Of a DNA stretch of 16,132 nt, positions 6,060-13,587 are shown piece after piece (position 1 is the stretch's first letter; every line of letters begins with the position of its first letter). Source of the DNA: UMGS1071 sp045638545 (GTDB lineage: Bacteria > Bacillota > Clostridia > Oscillospirales > Acutalibacteraceae); assembly GCA_045638545.1 (NCBI GenBank), contig JAZUBL010000046.1, positions 1 through 16,132 on the forward strand, given 5' to 3'. The translations under genes were made by a program, and so were the position numbers. Below the pieces are notes generated by a model that was not told where the DNA came from, did no database searches, and saw only the letters and a list, made by a program, of their open reading frames with translations.

Positions 6060-7544
6060 ATGCCGAACTATATTTTATCTCTGGATCAGGGTACGACCAG
6101 TTCCCGCGCGATCCTTTTTGATGAACAGCAGCAGATCATTGGTATAAGCCAGCAGGAATTTCCCCAGTATTTTCCAAAGGAAGGCTGGGTGGAGCATGAT
6201 GCCCTGGAGATCTGGCAGAGCCAGCATGATGTGATGCTGGATGTAATCCGGAAGAGCGGCATTGCAGCGGAAGATATTGCCGGCATTGGTATTACCAATC
6301 AGAGAGAAACAACCATTCTGTGGGATAAAGCAACAGGAGAGCCGATTTATAATGCCATTGTATGGCAATGCAGAAGAACGGCGGACATTGTGGAGCAGCT
6401 GGTGCAGGATGGTCTGGAGGAACATATCCGCACAGTGACCGGCCTGATCCCGGATGCATATTTCTCTGCGACAAAAATCAGATGGATTCTGGATCATGTG
6501 GAAGGCGCACAGGAAAAAGCAGAACGGGGGGAGATCCTCTTCGGTACGGTAGACACCTGGCTGCTGTGGAAGCTGACAAACGGTGCTGTGCATGCAACCG
6601 ATTACACCAATGCCAGCCGTACCATGCTGTTTGATATTCATAAACTGGAGTGGGATGAAACACTGCTCAAAGCCTTAAACATTCCGCGGTGCATGCTGCC
6701 GCAGGTGTGCAGCAGCAGTGAAATTTACGGCTATGCGGAATTTAACGATCATGCTGTTCCTGTTGCAGGCATCGCTGGGGACCAGCAGGCGGCGCTGTTT
6801 GGCCAGGCCTGCTTTACTTCCGGCGAAGCAAAAAATACATACGGCACCGGCTGCTTTTTGCTGATGAACACAGGCAGTACACCGTGCATCAGCAAAAATG
6901 GACTGCTTACTACCATTGCCGTTGGTCTTGACGGTAAGGTGCAGTATGCGCTGGAAGGCTCTGTGTTTGTGGGCGGTGCTGTGATTCAATGGCTGCGGGA
7001 TGAGATGCAGTTTTTTGCAGACAGCAGAGAAGCAGAAACGTTTGCCAAAGCTGCCGGAGATAACGGAGGCGTGTACTTTGTGCCGGCTTTTACCGGTCTT
7101 GGCGCGCCATACTGGGATATGTATGCCAGAGGTGCCATTGTTGGTATTACCCGCGGAACCACCCGAGAGCATATTGTCAGAGCGGCACAGGAGTCCATCG
7201 CTTATCAGGTAGCAGACCTTGTGGCTGCAATGGAAGCAGATACCGGCATAAAACTGACAGCGCTTAAAGCGGATGGCGGCGCCAGCCGGGACAGCTTTTT
7301 AATGCAGTTTCAGGCAGATATGATCGGCTGCAGCGTGTGCCGCCCATCGGTGCGGGAAACAACAGCGCTTGGCGCAGCGTATCTGGCAGGCCTTGCCGCA
7401 GGCGTATGGGGCAGCCTGGAGGAGATCCGTGCGCTTTGGGCAAAAGATGCCGAGTACACACCGCAGATGGCGGAAGACGAAAAAGAAAAGCTGACAGCAG
7501 ACTGGCACAAAGCAGTTGGCCGCAGCAGAGGCTGGATAAAATAA
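6060..7544 (+). CDS. glpK: Glycerol kinase
   Basis: This enzyme phosphorylates glycerol to sn-glycerol 3-phosphate with ATP. The 494-aa length fits the FGGY family. Visible motifs are the phosphate-binding SLDQGTTSSR (7-16), the glycerol-binding TNQRETTILWD (Arg82, Glu83), DAYFSATK (Tyr134), the catalytic base Asp241 in AGIAGDQQAALFG, and NTYGTGCFLLMNTG (Gly262-Gly264 for nucleotide phosphate). The ATG at 6060 follows GAGAGGTGA (6047-6055); the frame is open further upstream only because it runs through tRNA-Val. No glpF or glpD lies beside it. The sole visible promoter is that of tRNA-Val and a strong terminator lies between, so expression may need read-through or GlpP-like antitermination, as known for Bacillus glp genes; this is inference. 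Confidence 0.98.
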   Translation: MPNYILSLDQGTTSSRAILFDEQQQIIGISQQEFPQYFPKEGWVEHDALEIWQSQHDVMLDVIRKSGIAAEDIAGIGITNQRETTILWDKATGEPIYNAIVWQCRRTADIVEQLVQDGLEEHIRTVTGLIPDAYFSATKIRWILDHVEGAQEKAERGEILFGTVDTWLLWKLTNGAVHATDYTNASRTMLFDIHKLEWDETLLKALNIPRCMLPQVCSSSEIYGYAEFNDHAVPVAGIAGDQQAALFGQACFTSGEAKNTYGTGCFLLMNTGSTPCISKNGLLTTIAVGLDGKVQYALEGSVFVGGAVIQWLRDEMQFFADSREAETFAKAAGDNGGVYFVPAFTGLGAPYWDMYARGAIVGITRGTTREHIVRAAQESIAYQVADLVAAMEADTGIKLTALKADGGASRDSFLMQFQADMIGCSVCRPSVRETTALGAAYLAGLAAGVWGSLEEIRALWAKDAEYTPQMAEDEKEKLTADWHKAVGRSRGWIK

Positions 7545-7580
7545 AAAAACCGGGCATGCAGAACGCTTGCTCGTTTTTTT
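7543..7580 (+). terminator. glpK terminator
   Basis: CGGGCA (7551-7556) pairs with TGCTCG (7568-7573; one G-T pair), extended by the A-run 7543-7549 pairing with the T-run 7574-7580. It starts at the glpK stop codon. Its T-tract lies next to the promoter of the following AT-rich gene. Confidence 0.82.
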
Positions 7581-7593
7581 ATTGGTCGAGTTA

Positions 7594-7602
7594 TGCTATA
7601 AT
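7594..7602 (+). promoter_or_regulatory. Extended -10 promoter (TGCTATAAT) of the orphan gene
   Basis: TG (7594-7595), C, then a perfect TATAAT (7597-7602). The -35 position falls in the T-tract of the glpK terminator and is not a consensus match. An imperfect dyad, CAAAC (7615-7619) and GTTTG (7628-7632), lies just downstream near the expected transcript start and could be an operator; this is speculative. Confidence 0.62.
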
Positions 7603-7659
7603 ATAACGAACAGACAAACTTGAATTTGTTTGATCAGTTTTGCTTGAGAGGAGAATACT

Positions 7660-8157
7660 ATGGAAAAGAATTTTAAACCTTTAGATTTAAATGCTGAATC
7701 TGTAAAAAATATTTATTTAACTTGTAGACCTACAAATGAAACAAAAGAATTATATCGTATTATTTTTCAACAAAAAGCACTGGGTTTTCCAGATGATTCA
7801 ACTCCATTGTTATTAGACGCAAAAGCTGTTGATACTAATTTATCAAATATTTTTTATTTATTTGGACAATTAAAATCAATCCATTTACAATATCCTTTTT
7901 TACCTATAAAAGATATTTTAAAAAAATATGATAATACTTTTTGGACAAAAGATAAATCAGCTCCTATGTATTTAATGCATTTAGGTATTGCAGCTGGTGC
8001 TATGATGCCTCCAACTGCAGAAACAAAATCAGCATTTGTAGGAAATGATATTTTACCAACATTATCTCCAAATGATCCTGATTTTCAAAGTTGGTATGAA
8101 AACAATAAAATGAATTTGTTAAGGAAAAGACCCGGAATTGAACCAGCAGATGATTAA
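7660..8157 (+). CDS. Orphan AT-rich protein of unknown function (165 aa)
   Basis: A 165-codon frame starting with ATG behind a good Shine-Dalgarno (GAGAGGAGAA, 7646-7655) and its own extended -10 promoter. I do not recognise the family. It is a predicted soluble protein without signal peptide or clear membrane helix. It has a helical middle (about residues 60-95, NIFYLFGQLK to ILKKYD), a small-residue segment GIAAGAMMPP (about 109-118), and a Pro/Asp-rich tail (about 131-165, including LSPNDPDFQSWY and RKRPGIEPADD). Codon use is extremely A/T-ending (TTA for Leu, AAA for Lys, GAA for Glu), unlike glpK and mfd on either side, so it looks recently acquired. No second gene accompanies it before the shared terminator at 8308-8342. 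Confidence 0.83.
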   Translation: MEKNFKPLDLNAESVKNIYLTCRPTNETKELYRIIFQQKALGFPDDSTPLLLDAKAVDTNLSNIFYLFGQLKSIHLQYPFLPIKDILKKYDNTFWTKDKSAPMYLMHLGIAAGAMMPPTAETKSAFVGNDILPTLSPNDPDFQSWYENNKMNLLRKRPGIEPADD

Positions 8158-8307
8158 TTAAATAATTGAATAATTGACTCATCATTTTCACTTTGTCAAA
8201 CTCCAATTTGTCGAATAGATAAAATTTCTTGTTCGGGGTTTCAGGTTCTCCTGGTAAGTGATATTTGGGGTGCTCAATGTTCTGCTTGTTACGGTATCAG
8301 ACAAAAT
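8158..8307. other. 3' flank of the orphan gene, no confident gene
   Basis: Between the orphan gene's stop and the shared terminator lie ~150 nt. It opens with a two-copy tandem repeat of AATAATTG (8161-8176), then becomes more GC-balanced from ~8220. The minus strand is open from 8296 to 8000 and its first ~46 codons outside the orphan gene read as a plausible protein segment (YRNKQNIEHPKYHLPG, then KKFYLFDKLEF), but there is no start or ribosome site. It may be a gene remnant or chance. Confidence 0.25.
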
Positions 8308-8342
8308 AAAAAGCTGTGTGGAATTTCCACACAGCTTTTTTT
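8308..8342. terminator. Bidirectional terminator between the orphan gene and mfd
   Basis: GCTGTGTGGA (8313-8322) pairs perfectly with TCCACACAGC (8326-8335), loop ATT, with A5 before (8308-8312) and T7 after (8336-8342). It works on both strands: for the orphan gene on plus and for the mfd operon on minus (the mfd stop is 45 nt away). Confidence 0.93.
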
Positions 8343-8386
8343 ACTGTCCTTACAGGTACAATGCTTATGCTTGCTCGGTTTTTTGT

Positions 8387-11300
8387 TTATTTAGAGAGAA
8401 TCATCAGCAATTCTCTGAGGTATTCCAGCGGTTTGCTGTCTTTGCGCATACGAACGCTGATAAAAGACTTTGTGCCGGTGCTGAGGGATACTCTGCCGTG
8501 GAGTACGTTGATCAGCTTTTCGACCTGCGACAGATCTACCTTGGCAGGGTACAGATTGATGCGGTCACCAACCTGTTTTACCTCAATGATCTGCAGGGCA
8601 GAGGCCATGTTGCGCAGGAGAGCAACTTCGATCAGGCCCTTTACCGATTCCGGAATTTTACCGAAGCGATCCTGCAGTTCGTCGGCTACGTCTGCAGCAT
8701 CTTCTTCGTTGCGAATGTCCGCAATACGACGGTAAATTTCCAGCCGCTGTGTCAGGCTTTCAATGTACCACTCCGGAATGTGCGCTTCCATCTGTACGTC
8801 AACAAGGCATTCCAGGTCGGCTGGCTGTACTTCTTCGCCTTTTTCCAGCTGAATGGCTTCGCCAAGCAGTTTCAGGTACATATCATAGCCGACACTTTCC
8901 ATATGGCCGTGCTGCTCGCCGCCAAGTATATTGCCGGCTCCGCGGATCTCCAGGTCGCGCATGGCAATTTTAAAGCCGGAGCCGAACTCTGTAAATTCAC
9001 GAATAGCAGTGAGGCGTTTCTGGGCGATTTCCGACAGCACCTTGTTGCGGTGGAAGGTAAGGTAAGCGTAAGCACGACGGGAAGAGCGGCCGACACGACC
9101 GCGAATCTGATGGAGCTGAGACAGACCCATGTGGTCTGCGTTTTCGATGATGAGGGTGTTGGCATTTGGAATGTCCACGCCTGTTTCAATAATCGTAGTG
9201 CAGACCAGCACGTCGATTTCCTGTTCCAGCAGTTTGCGCCATACTTCGGAGAGCTGCGCTTCATTCATTTTGCCGTGGGCAACACCGATGTTTGCCTCCG
9301 GGATGGCCTCTTTTAAGGCCATGGCTGTGGCTTCAATGGAATCCACATTGTTATGGAGGTAGTATACCTGTCCGCCGCGGCGCAGCTCTTTGCGGATGGC
9401 ATCACAGAGGATGCCTTTGTCGTACTCCAGTACATAAGTCTGCACCGGGTGGCGGTCCTGGGGCGCTTCCTCAATAACAGACATATCACGGATGCCGGAC
9501 AGGGCCATGTTCAGGGTACGCGGGATCGGCGTTGCAGACAGAGTCAGCACGTCGATGTTTTCGCACATGGTTTTCAGTTTTTCCTTCTGGGCAACGCCGA
9601 AGCGCTGTTCCTCATCGATGATGACCAGACCAAGGCGGCGGAAGGAAACGTCTTTGGAAACAAGGCGGTGTGTACCGACAACGATGTCCACTTCACCGCG
9701 CTCCAGCTTTTTAATGATCTCCGCCTGCTGTTTTGGTGTACGGAATCGGGACAGCAGCTCGATGTTAACAGGGAAGTCCTCCATGCGCTTGCAGATGGTC
9801 TGGTAGTGCTGCCACGCAAGAATAGTGGTCGGCACCAGAATGGCGCACTGTTTATCATCGCTGACACACTTGAAAGCAGCGCGGAGAGCAACTTCTGTTT
9901 TGCCAAAGCCAACGTCACCGCACAGCAGACGATCCATCGGCGCCGTATTTTCCATATCGCTTTTGATTTCCCGGATGCAGCGGAGCTGATCGCCTGTTTC
10001 GTCATAAGCAAAGTGAGCTTCAAAATCACGCTGATATTCGGTATCCGGAGAGAATGCGTGACCCTTTGCATTCATGCGGGCGGCGTAGAGCTTGATCAGT
10101 TCTTTTGCCATGTCTTTCACCGCAGCGCGAACACGGGTCTTCGACTTCTGCCAGTCGCCGGAGCCAAGCTTGTTCAGCTTTACCAGAGAATCTTCTCTTG
10201 GGCCGATATACTTTGCCACCAGATCCAGCTGGGTAACAGGAACGTAGAGGGTATCCTTTTTCGCATACTGCACTTTGATGTAGTCTTTGGTAATGCCCTG
10301 CATCTCGATTTTATGGATACCCTGGAAGATACCGACGCCATGGACAGCGTGTACCACATAATCACCCGGCGTCAGGTCAGAGAGGCTGTACAGCTCCTGG
10401 GTGTGCTTGGACTTCTTCAGCTTCCGCTGTTCGTGGGTCTGAAGAATGTGCTTGTAGGTGATGACAGACAGCTTTGCTTCAGGGAACTCAAAACCGGCGG
10501 TGAGAACACCGTCTGTAACAGTGACAACACCAGGTGCAAGTTCAGCAGGCTCTTTGGCATAAACGGCAGAGAGATCTTTATTCTGCAGATCAGAAACAAG
10601 ATTTTTCGCTGCTTTTTCATTACCGGACAGCACCACGCATTTTGATTTGATAGCCAGCATACTGTGGAGGTCTTCACACAGCAGAGAGACGCTGCCGCTC
10701 CATGGAGACAGCTGCCGGGCATTGATGTTGACCAGTGTTTTCAGCGGCAGCTCGCTGGTGCCTCTGGCAAAGGCTTCTGCAAAAAGGAGACAGCGCTTTT
10801 CACTTTCTGTTAAGGTGTACGTCCAGTCCTCGTTAAAGGTGGTCAGGCCGCGGCAGAGAATGCCTTCTTCCAGCAGTGATTCACTGTCTTCGCTCCACTG
10901 CCACTGGTTATTGCGGAGACGTTCCTTCTGTTTTGCTGCATCGGAGATGACAACAAGAGAGCGGCCCTCCGGAAAGTAATCCATCAGGGTGGCTGTGGTG
11001 TCGTAAATCATGGAGATGAACGTGTCAGCACAGGTGAGATGCACATTGCTGCGGAGTTTTTCCACACAGCCAGCAAGATGCTCTTTGGCAGCCGGTGCCT
11101 GTTTGCCGCGGAGGGTGCCGGCATGCTTTTCGATTTTCTTTGCCAGTACTTCCCGGTCAGAGATCAGCACTTCTGCAGAAGGGGAGATCACAACACTTTT
11201 CTGCGGTTCAATGCGGCGCTGTGTCTGCAGATCGAAAGAAACGATGGTGTCGATCTGATCACCCCAGAACTCCAGGCGGACCGGTGTTTTGCTGCCCGGC

Positions 11301-11857
11301 GGGAAAAAGTCAAGAATACCGCCGCGGGAAGAAAACTGGCCGGTGCCGTCGATCTGCTCTGCCCGCTCATAGCCGCACAGCAGCAATGCTTCCATGATCT
11401 CGTTCATGGAGATCTCCTGCGAAACTGTCAGCGTCAGGGTACGTCTGCGCAGTTCCTCCGGCGGGATGGTATACTGCATGGCGCTGTCGATGCAGGCCAC
11501 AGCGCAGCGGCATTCACCGGTTAAAAGCTGGGTCAGTACGCGGAGCCGCTGATGTTCGTATTCTCTGGAAACGCTGTCAACGTCCCGGAAGTTAAAATCG
11601 CGGGCAGGGTAGAACAGTGTCGGGATACCAAGGGAGGCCATGTCCTCACAGAGGCGCTGGGCTTCGGCTTCGTCACCGCACAGCAGCAGAGCAGAGGAGA
11701 GAGCATCGTTGTTGTGATGCAGCAATCCTGCGGAGAGGATCGCTTTATGCACGCCGGAAAGCCCTGTTGCGGCTGCAGGCAGGGCTTTCGTTTTTACCGC
11801 ATGGTCCAGTGTTTTGAACTGCGGCAGATGATATAATTGTTCCAGTAAAAATTCCAT
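8387..11857 (-). CDS. mfd: Transcription-repair coupling factor Mfd
   Basis: A 1156-aa DNA translocase that removes stalled RNA polymerase at lesions and recruits UvrA. Domain order is as in the family: a UvrB-like N-terminal region (FSSRGGILDFFPPGS near residue 175), the RNA-polymerase interaction domain (YVVHAVHGVGIFQGIHKIE, about 498 onward), then the RecG-like superfamily 2 motor. The motor has Walker A GDVGFGKTEV (Lys653), the DEEQRFG box (Asp748), LSATPIPRTLNMAL (motif III) and the TTIIETGVDIPNANT and QIRGRVGRSS motifs (V and VI). The C-terminal autoinhibitory TRCF domain follows. Length is normal. It starts 17 nt after the pth stop with a modest site (AGGTG), so it is the last gene of the glmU-prs-pth-mfd operon. 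Confidence 0.99.
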   Translation of the reverse strand: MEFLLEQLYHLPQFKTLDHAVKTKALPAAATGLSGVHKAILSAGLLHHNNDALSSALLLCGDEAEAQRLCEDMASLGIPTLFYPARDFNFRDVDSVSREYEHQRLRVLTQLLTGECRCAVACIDSAMQYTIPPEELRRRTLTLTVSQEISMNEIMEALLLCGYERAEQIDGTGQFSSRGGILDFFPPGSKTPVRLEFWGDQIDTIVSFDLQTQRRIEPQKSVVISPSAEVLISDREVLAKKIEKHAGTLRGKQAPAAKEHLAGCVEKLRSNVHLTCADTFISMIYDTTATLMDYFPEGRSLVVISDAAKQKERLRNNQWQWSEDSESLLEEGILCRGLTTFNEDWTYTLTESEKRCLLFAEAFARGTSELPLKTLVNINARQLSPWSGSVSLLCEDLHSMLAIKSKCVVLSGNEKAAKNLVSDLQNKDLSAVYAKEPAELAPGVVTVTDGVLTAGFEFPEAKLSVITYKHILQTHEQRKLKKSKHTQELYSLSDLTPGDYVVHAVHGVGIFQGIHKIEMQGITKDYIKVQYAKKDTLYVPVTQLDLVAKYIGPREDSLVKLNKLGSGDWQKSKTRVRAAVKDMAKELIKLYAARMNAKGHAFSPDTEYQRDFEAHFAYDETGDQLRCIREIKSDMENTAPMDRLLCGDVGFGKTEVALRAAFKCVSDDKQCAILVPTTILAWQHYQTICKRMEDFPVNIELLSRFRTPKQQAEIIKKLERGEVDIVVGTHRLVSKDVSFRRLGLVIIDEEQRFGVAQKEKLKTMCENIDVLTLSATPIPRTLNMALSGIRDMSVIEEAPQDRHPVQTYVLEYDKGILCDAIRKELRRGGQVYYLHNNVDSIEATAMALKEAIPEANIGVAHGKMNEAQLSEVWRKLLEQEIDVLVCTTIIETGVDIPNANTLIIENADHMGLSQLHQIRGRVGRSSRRAYAYLTFHRNKVLSEIAQKRLTAIREFTEFGSGFKIAMRDLEIRGAGNILGGEQHGHMESVGYDMYLKLLGEAIQLEKGEEVQPADLECLVDVQMEAHIPEWYIESLTQRLEIYRRIADIRNEEDAADVADELQDRFGKIPESVKGLIEVALLRNMASALQIIEVKQVGDRINLYPAKVDLSQVEKLINVLHGRVSLSTGTKSFISVRMRKDSKPLEYLRELLMILSK

Positions 11858-11874
11858 GGGAACACCTGATTCTG

Positions 11875-12486
11875 TTAGGAATTAAACTTGTTCATTGCTT
11901 CCTGGTCTTTGCCGTGCACCATCAGTGCAATGGCGCTGCAGGCGTTTTCAGCAGCCTTTTCCAGTGCTTCGCCTTCCGCCTGTGTAAATCTGGAGAGAAC
12001 CCAGTCTGCCAGGTTCCAGCCTGGGTTTGGTTTTGCGCCAACACCCATTTTAATGCGTGGGAAAGTATCTTTACCACTTAAGTAAATGATATTCTTCATG
12101 CCGTTATGACCGCCGTCGCTGCCTTTTTTGCGGATGCGCAGCTTGCCCGGTTCCAGAGAGATATCGTCATACACAACAATTACCTTCTCCGGTGGGATTT
12201 TATAAAAGCGCATGGCTTCCTGTACAGATTCACCGCTCAGGTTCATAAAAGTATTTGGCTTCAGCAGCAGCACGCCTTTGCCGCCAATGACTGCTGTAGC
12301 AGTGAGGCCCTTGAATTTGATCCGGTCGATTTTCACATTCAGCTTTTCTGCCAGAGTGTCCAGTACGATAAAGCCGGCATTGTGGCGGGTGTTTTCATAC
12401 TGGCGGCCCGGGTTGCCCAGGCCAACAACAATGGCCTCTACCGGCGCAGAGGCAGGGGAAGAATGTTTATGAAATAAATGAAACAT
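11875..12486 (-). CDS. pth: Peptidyl-tRNA hydrolase
   Basis: This enzyme releases tRNA from peptidyl-tRNA dropped by ribosomes. It is 203 aa long. Family motifs are VVGLGNPGRQYENTRHNAGF (20-39) with catalytic His35, LLKPNTFMNLSG, VVYDDISLEPGKLRIR with a conserved Asp, and GSDGGHNGMKNI. An N-terminal extension of ~15 residues (MFHLFHKHSSPASAP) precedes the usual start and is His-rich. I believe short extensions occur in related clostridia, but this is from memory. The start is supported by GAGGTAA 6 nt upstream. It sits between prs and mfd, as in other Bacillota. A terminator-like hairpin ends only a few bases before its ribosome site, which may limit or regulate pth-mfd expression. Confidence 0.98.
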   Translation of the reverse strand: MFHLFHKHSSPASAPVEAIVVGLGNPGRQYENTRHNAGFIVLDTLAEKLNVKIDRIKFKGLTATAVIGGKGVLLLKPNTFMNLSGESVQEAMRFYKIPPEKVIVVYDDISLEPGKLRIRKKGSDGGHNGMKNIIYLSGKDTFPRIKMGVGAKPNPGWNLADWVLSRFTQAEGEALEKAAENACSAIALMVHGKDQEAMNKFNS

Positions 12487-12497
12487 AATAAATTACC

Positions 12498-12529
12498 TCA
12501 AAAATGGCGGGATAGTTACCCATCCCGCC
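12498..12529 (-). terminator. Terminator-like hairpin just before the pth ribosome site
   Basis: On the minus strand GGCGGGAT (complement of 12522-12529) pairs perfectly with ATCCCGCC (complement of 12506-12513), followed by ATTTTTG. It comes about 17 nt after the prs stop. The T-tract runs directly into the GAGGTAA ribosome site of pth, so there is no space for a separate promoter after it. Confidence 0.75.
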
Positions 12530-12545
12530 TGCATTAGTTTTATGA

Positions 12546-13541
12546 TTATTTATTTTCCTCAAACAGTGGGGAAACAGGAGTATCATTGTAGATACGGCTG
12601 ATTGCTTCTGCAAAGATTGGAGCAATTGGAAGAACTGTGATCTTATTGATCTGCTTCTCTTTTGCCAGTGGAATTGTATCCAGCAGAACAACTTCCTTGA
12701 TTGCGGACTTCTGGAGACGCTCGATTGCAGGACCGGAGAGAACACCGTGTGTTGCGCAAGCGGTAACTTCCAGTGCACCGTTATCCATCAGAGCAGCAGC
12801 TGCGTTGCACAGTGTGCCTGCTGTGTCGATCATATCGTCAACCAGGATAACCTTTTTGCCGGAAACGTCGCCGATGATGTTCATAACTTCAGAAACGTTT
12901 GCAGCCTGACGGCGCTTGTCGATGATTGCCAGTGGGCAGCCGATCTTTTCTGCGAATGTTCTTGCTCTTGTTACAGAGCCAAGGTCTGGAGAAACAACAA
13001 CGTAGTCGTTTACGCTTTCGCCGCTCTGTTCAACTTCGTTCTTAAAGTAAGAAGCCAGAATTGGAGCGCCCAGCAGGTGATCAACAGGGATATCGAAGAA
13101 GCCCTGCAGCTGTGGAACGTGAAGGTCCATGCTCAGTACGCGGTCTGCACCAGCGATTGTGATCAGGTCTGCAACCAGTTTTGCAGAGATCGGATCTCTT
13201 GCCTTTGCTTTTCTGTCCTGACGAGCGTAGCCGAAGTATGGGATAACTGCTGTGATTCTTGCTGCAGATGCGCGCTTGAATGCGTCGATCATCAGCAGGA
13301 GCTCCATCAGATTGTCGTTAACAGGAGCGCATGTGGACTGGATGATGAAGCAGTCGGAACCTCTAACGGATTCCAGAACGGAAACGGAGATTTCGCCGTC
13401 GCTGAAGCACTTTACGTTGGACTGACCAACTGGCAGGTTCAGGTTCAGAGCAATCTGCTCTGCCATTTCAGGTGTTGCATTTGCAGCGAAAATCTTGATG
13501 TCTTTACCGTGGAACTGGTTGTGGTTTACGCATGGTTGCAT
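12546..13541 (-). CDS. prs: Ribose-phosphate pyrophosphokinase (PRPP synthetase)
   Basis: This enzyme makes PRPP from ribose 5-phosphate and ATP for nucleotide, His and Trp synthesis. It is 331 aa long, slightly longer than the ~315 aa common in the family, mainly through its N-terminus. Key segments are CFSDGEISV (45-53), YFGYARQDRK (102-111, flexible catalytic loop), MDLHVPQLQGFFDIP (138-152) and the PRPP-binding loop VILVDDMIDTAGT (231-243). The start is preceded by AGGGGGAA. It lies 46 nt after glmU and 59 nt before pth in the same orientation. Its product relies on ribose 5-phosphate from the pathway that rpe, in this window, belongs to. Strong codon bias suggests high expression. Confidence 0.98.
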   Translation of the reverse strand: MQPCVNHNQFHGKDIKIFAANATPEMAEQIALNLNLPVGQSNVKCFSDGEISVSVLESVRGSDCFIIQSTCAPVNDNLMELLLMIDAFKRASAARITAVIPYFGYARQDRKAKARDPISAKLVADLITIAGADRVLSMDLHVPQLQGFFDIPVDHLLGAPILASYFKNEVEQSGESVNDYVVVSPDLGSVTRARTFAEKIGCPLAIIDKRRQAANVSEVMNIIGDVSGKKVILVDDMIDTAGTLCNAAAALMDNGALEVTACATHGVLSGPAIERLQKSAIKEVVLLDTIPLAKEKQINKITVLPIAPIFAEAISRIYNDTPVSPLFEENK

Positions 13542-13587
13542 TTTGAATTCCCCCTATGAATGTTGAAAATCATTTATAATACGAATG

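Noticed and set aside
8258..10645. Two long plus-strand frames (8258-9316 and 9353-10645) opposite mfd
   Set aside because: Both lie inside mfd, which has all its motifs intact. The translations are Phe/His/Gln-rich antisense artefacts.
12747..13559. A 270-codon plus-strand frame opposite prs
   Set aside because: Antisense shadow of prs; Cys-rich translation without a family.
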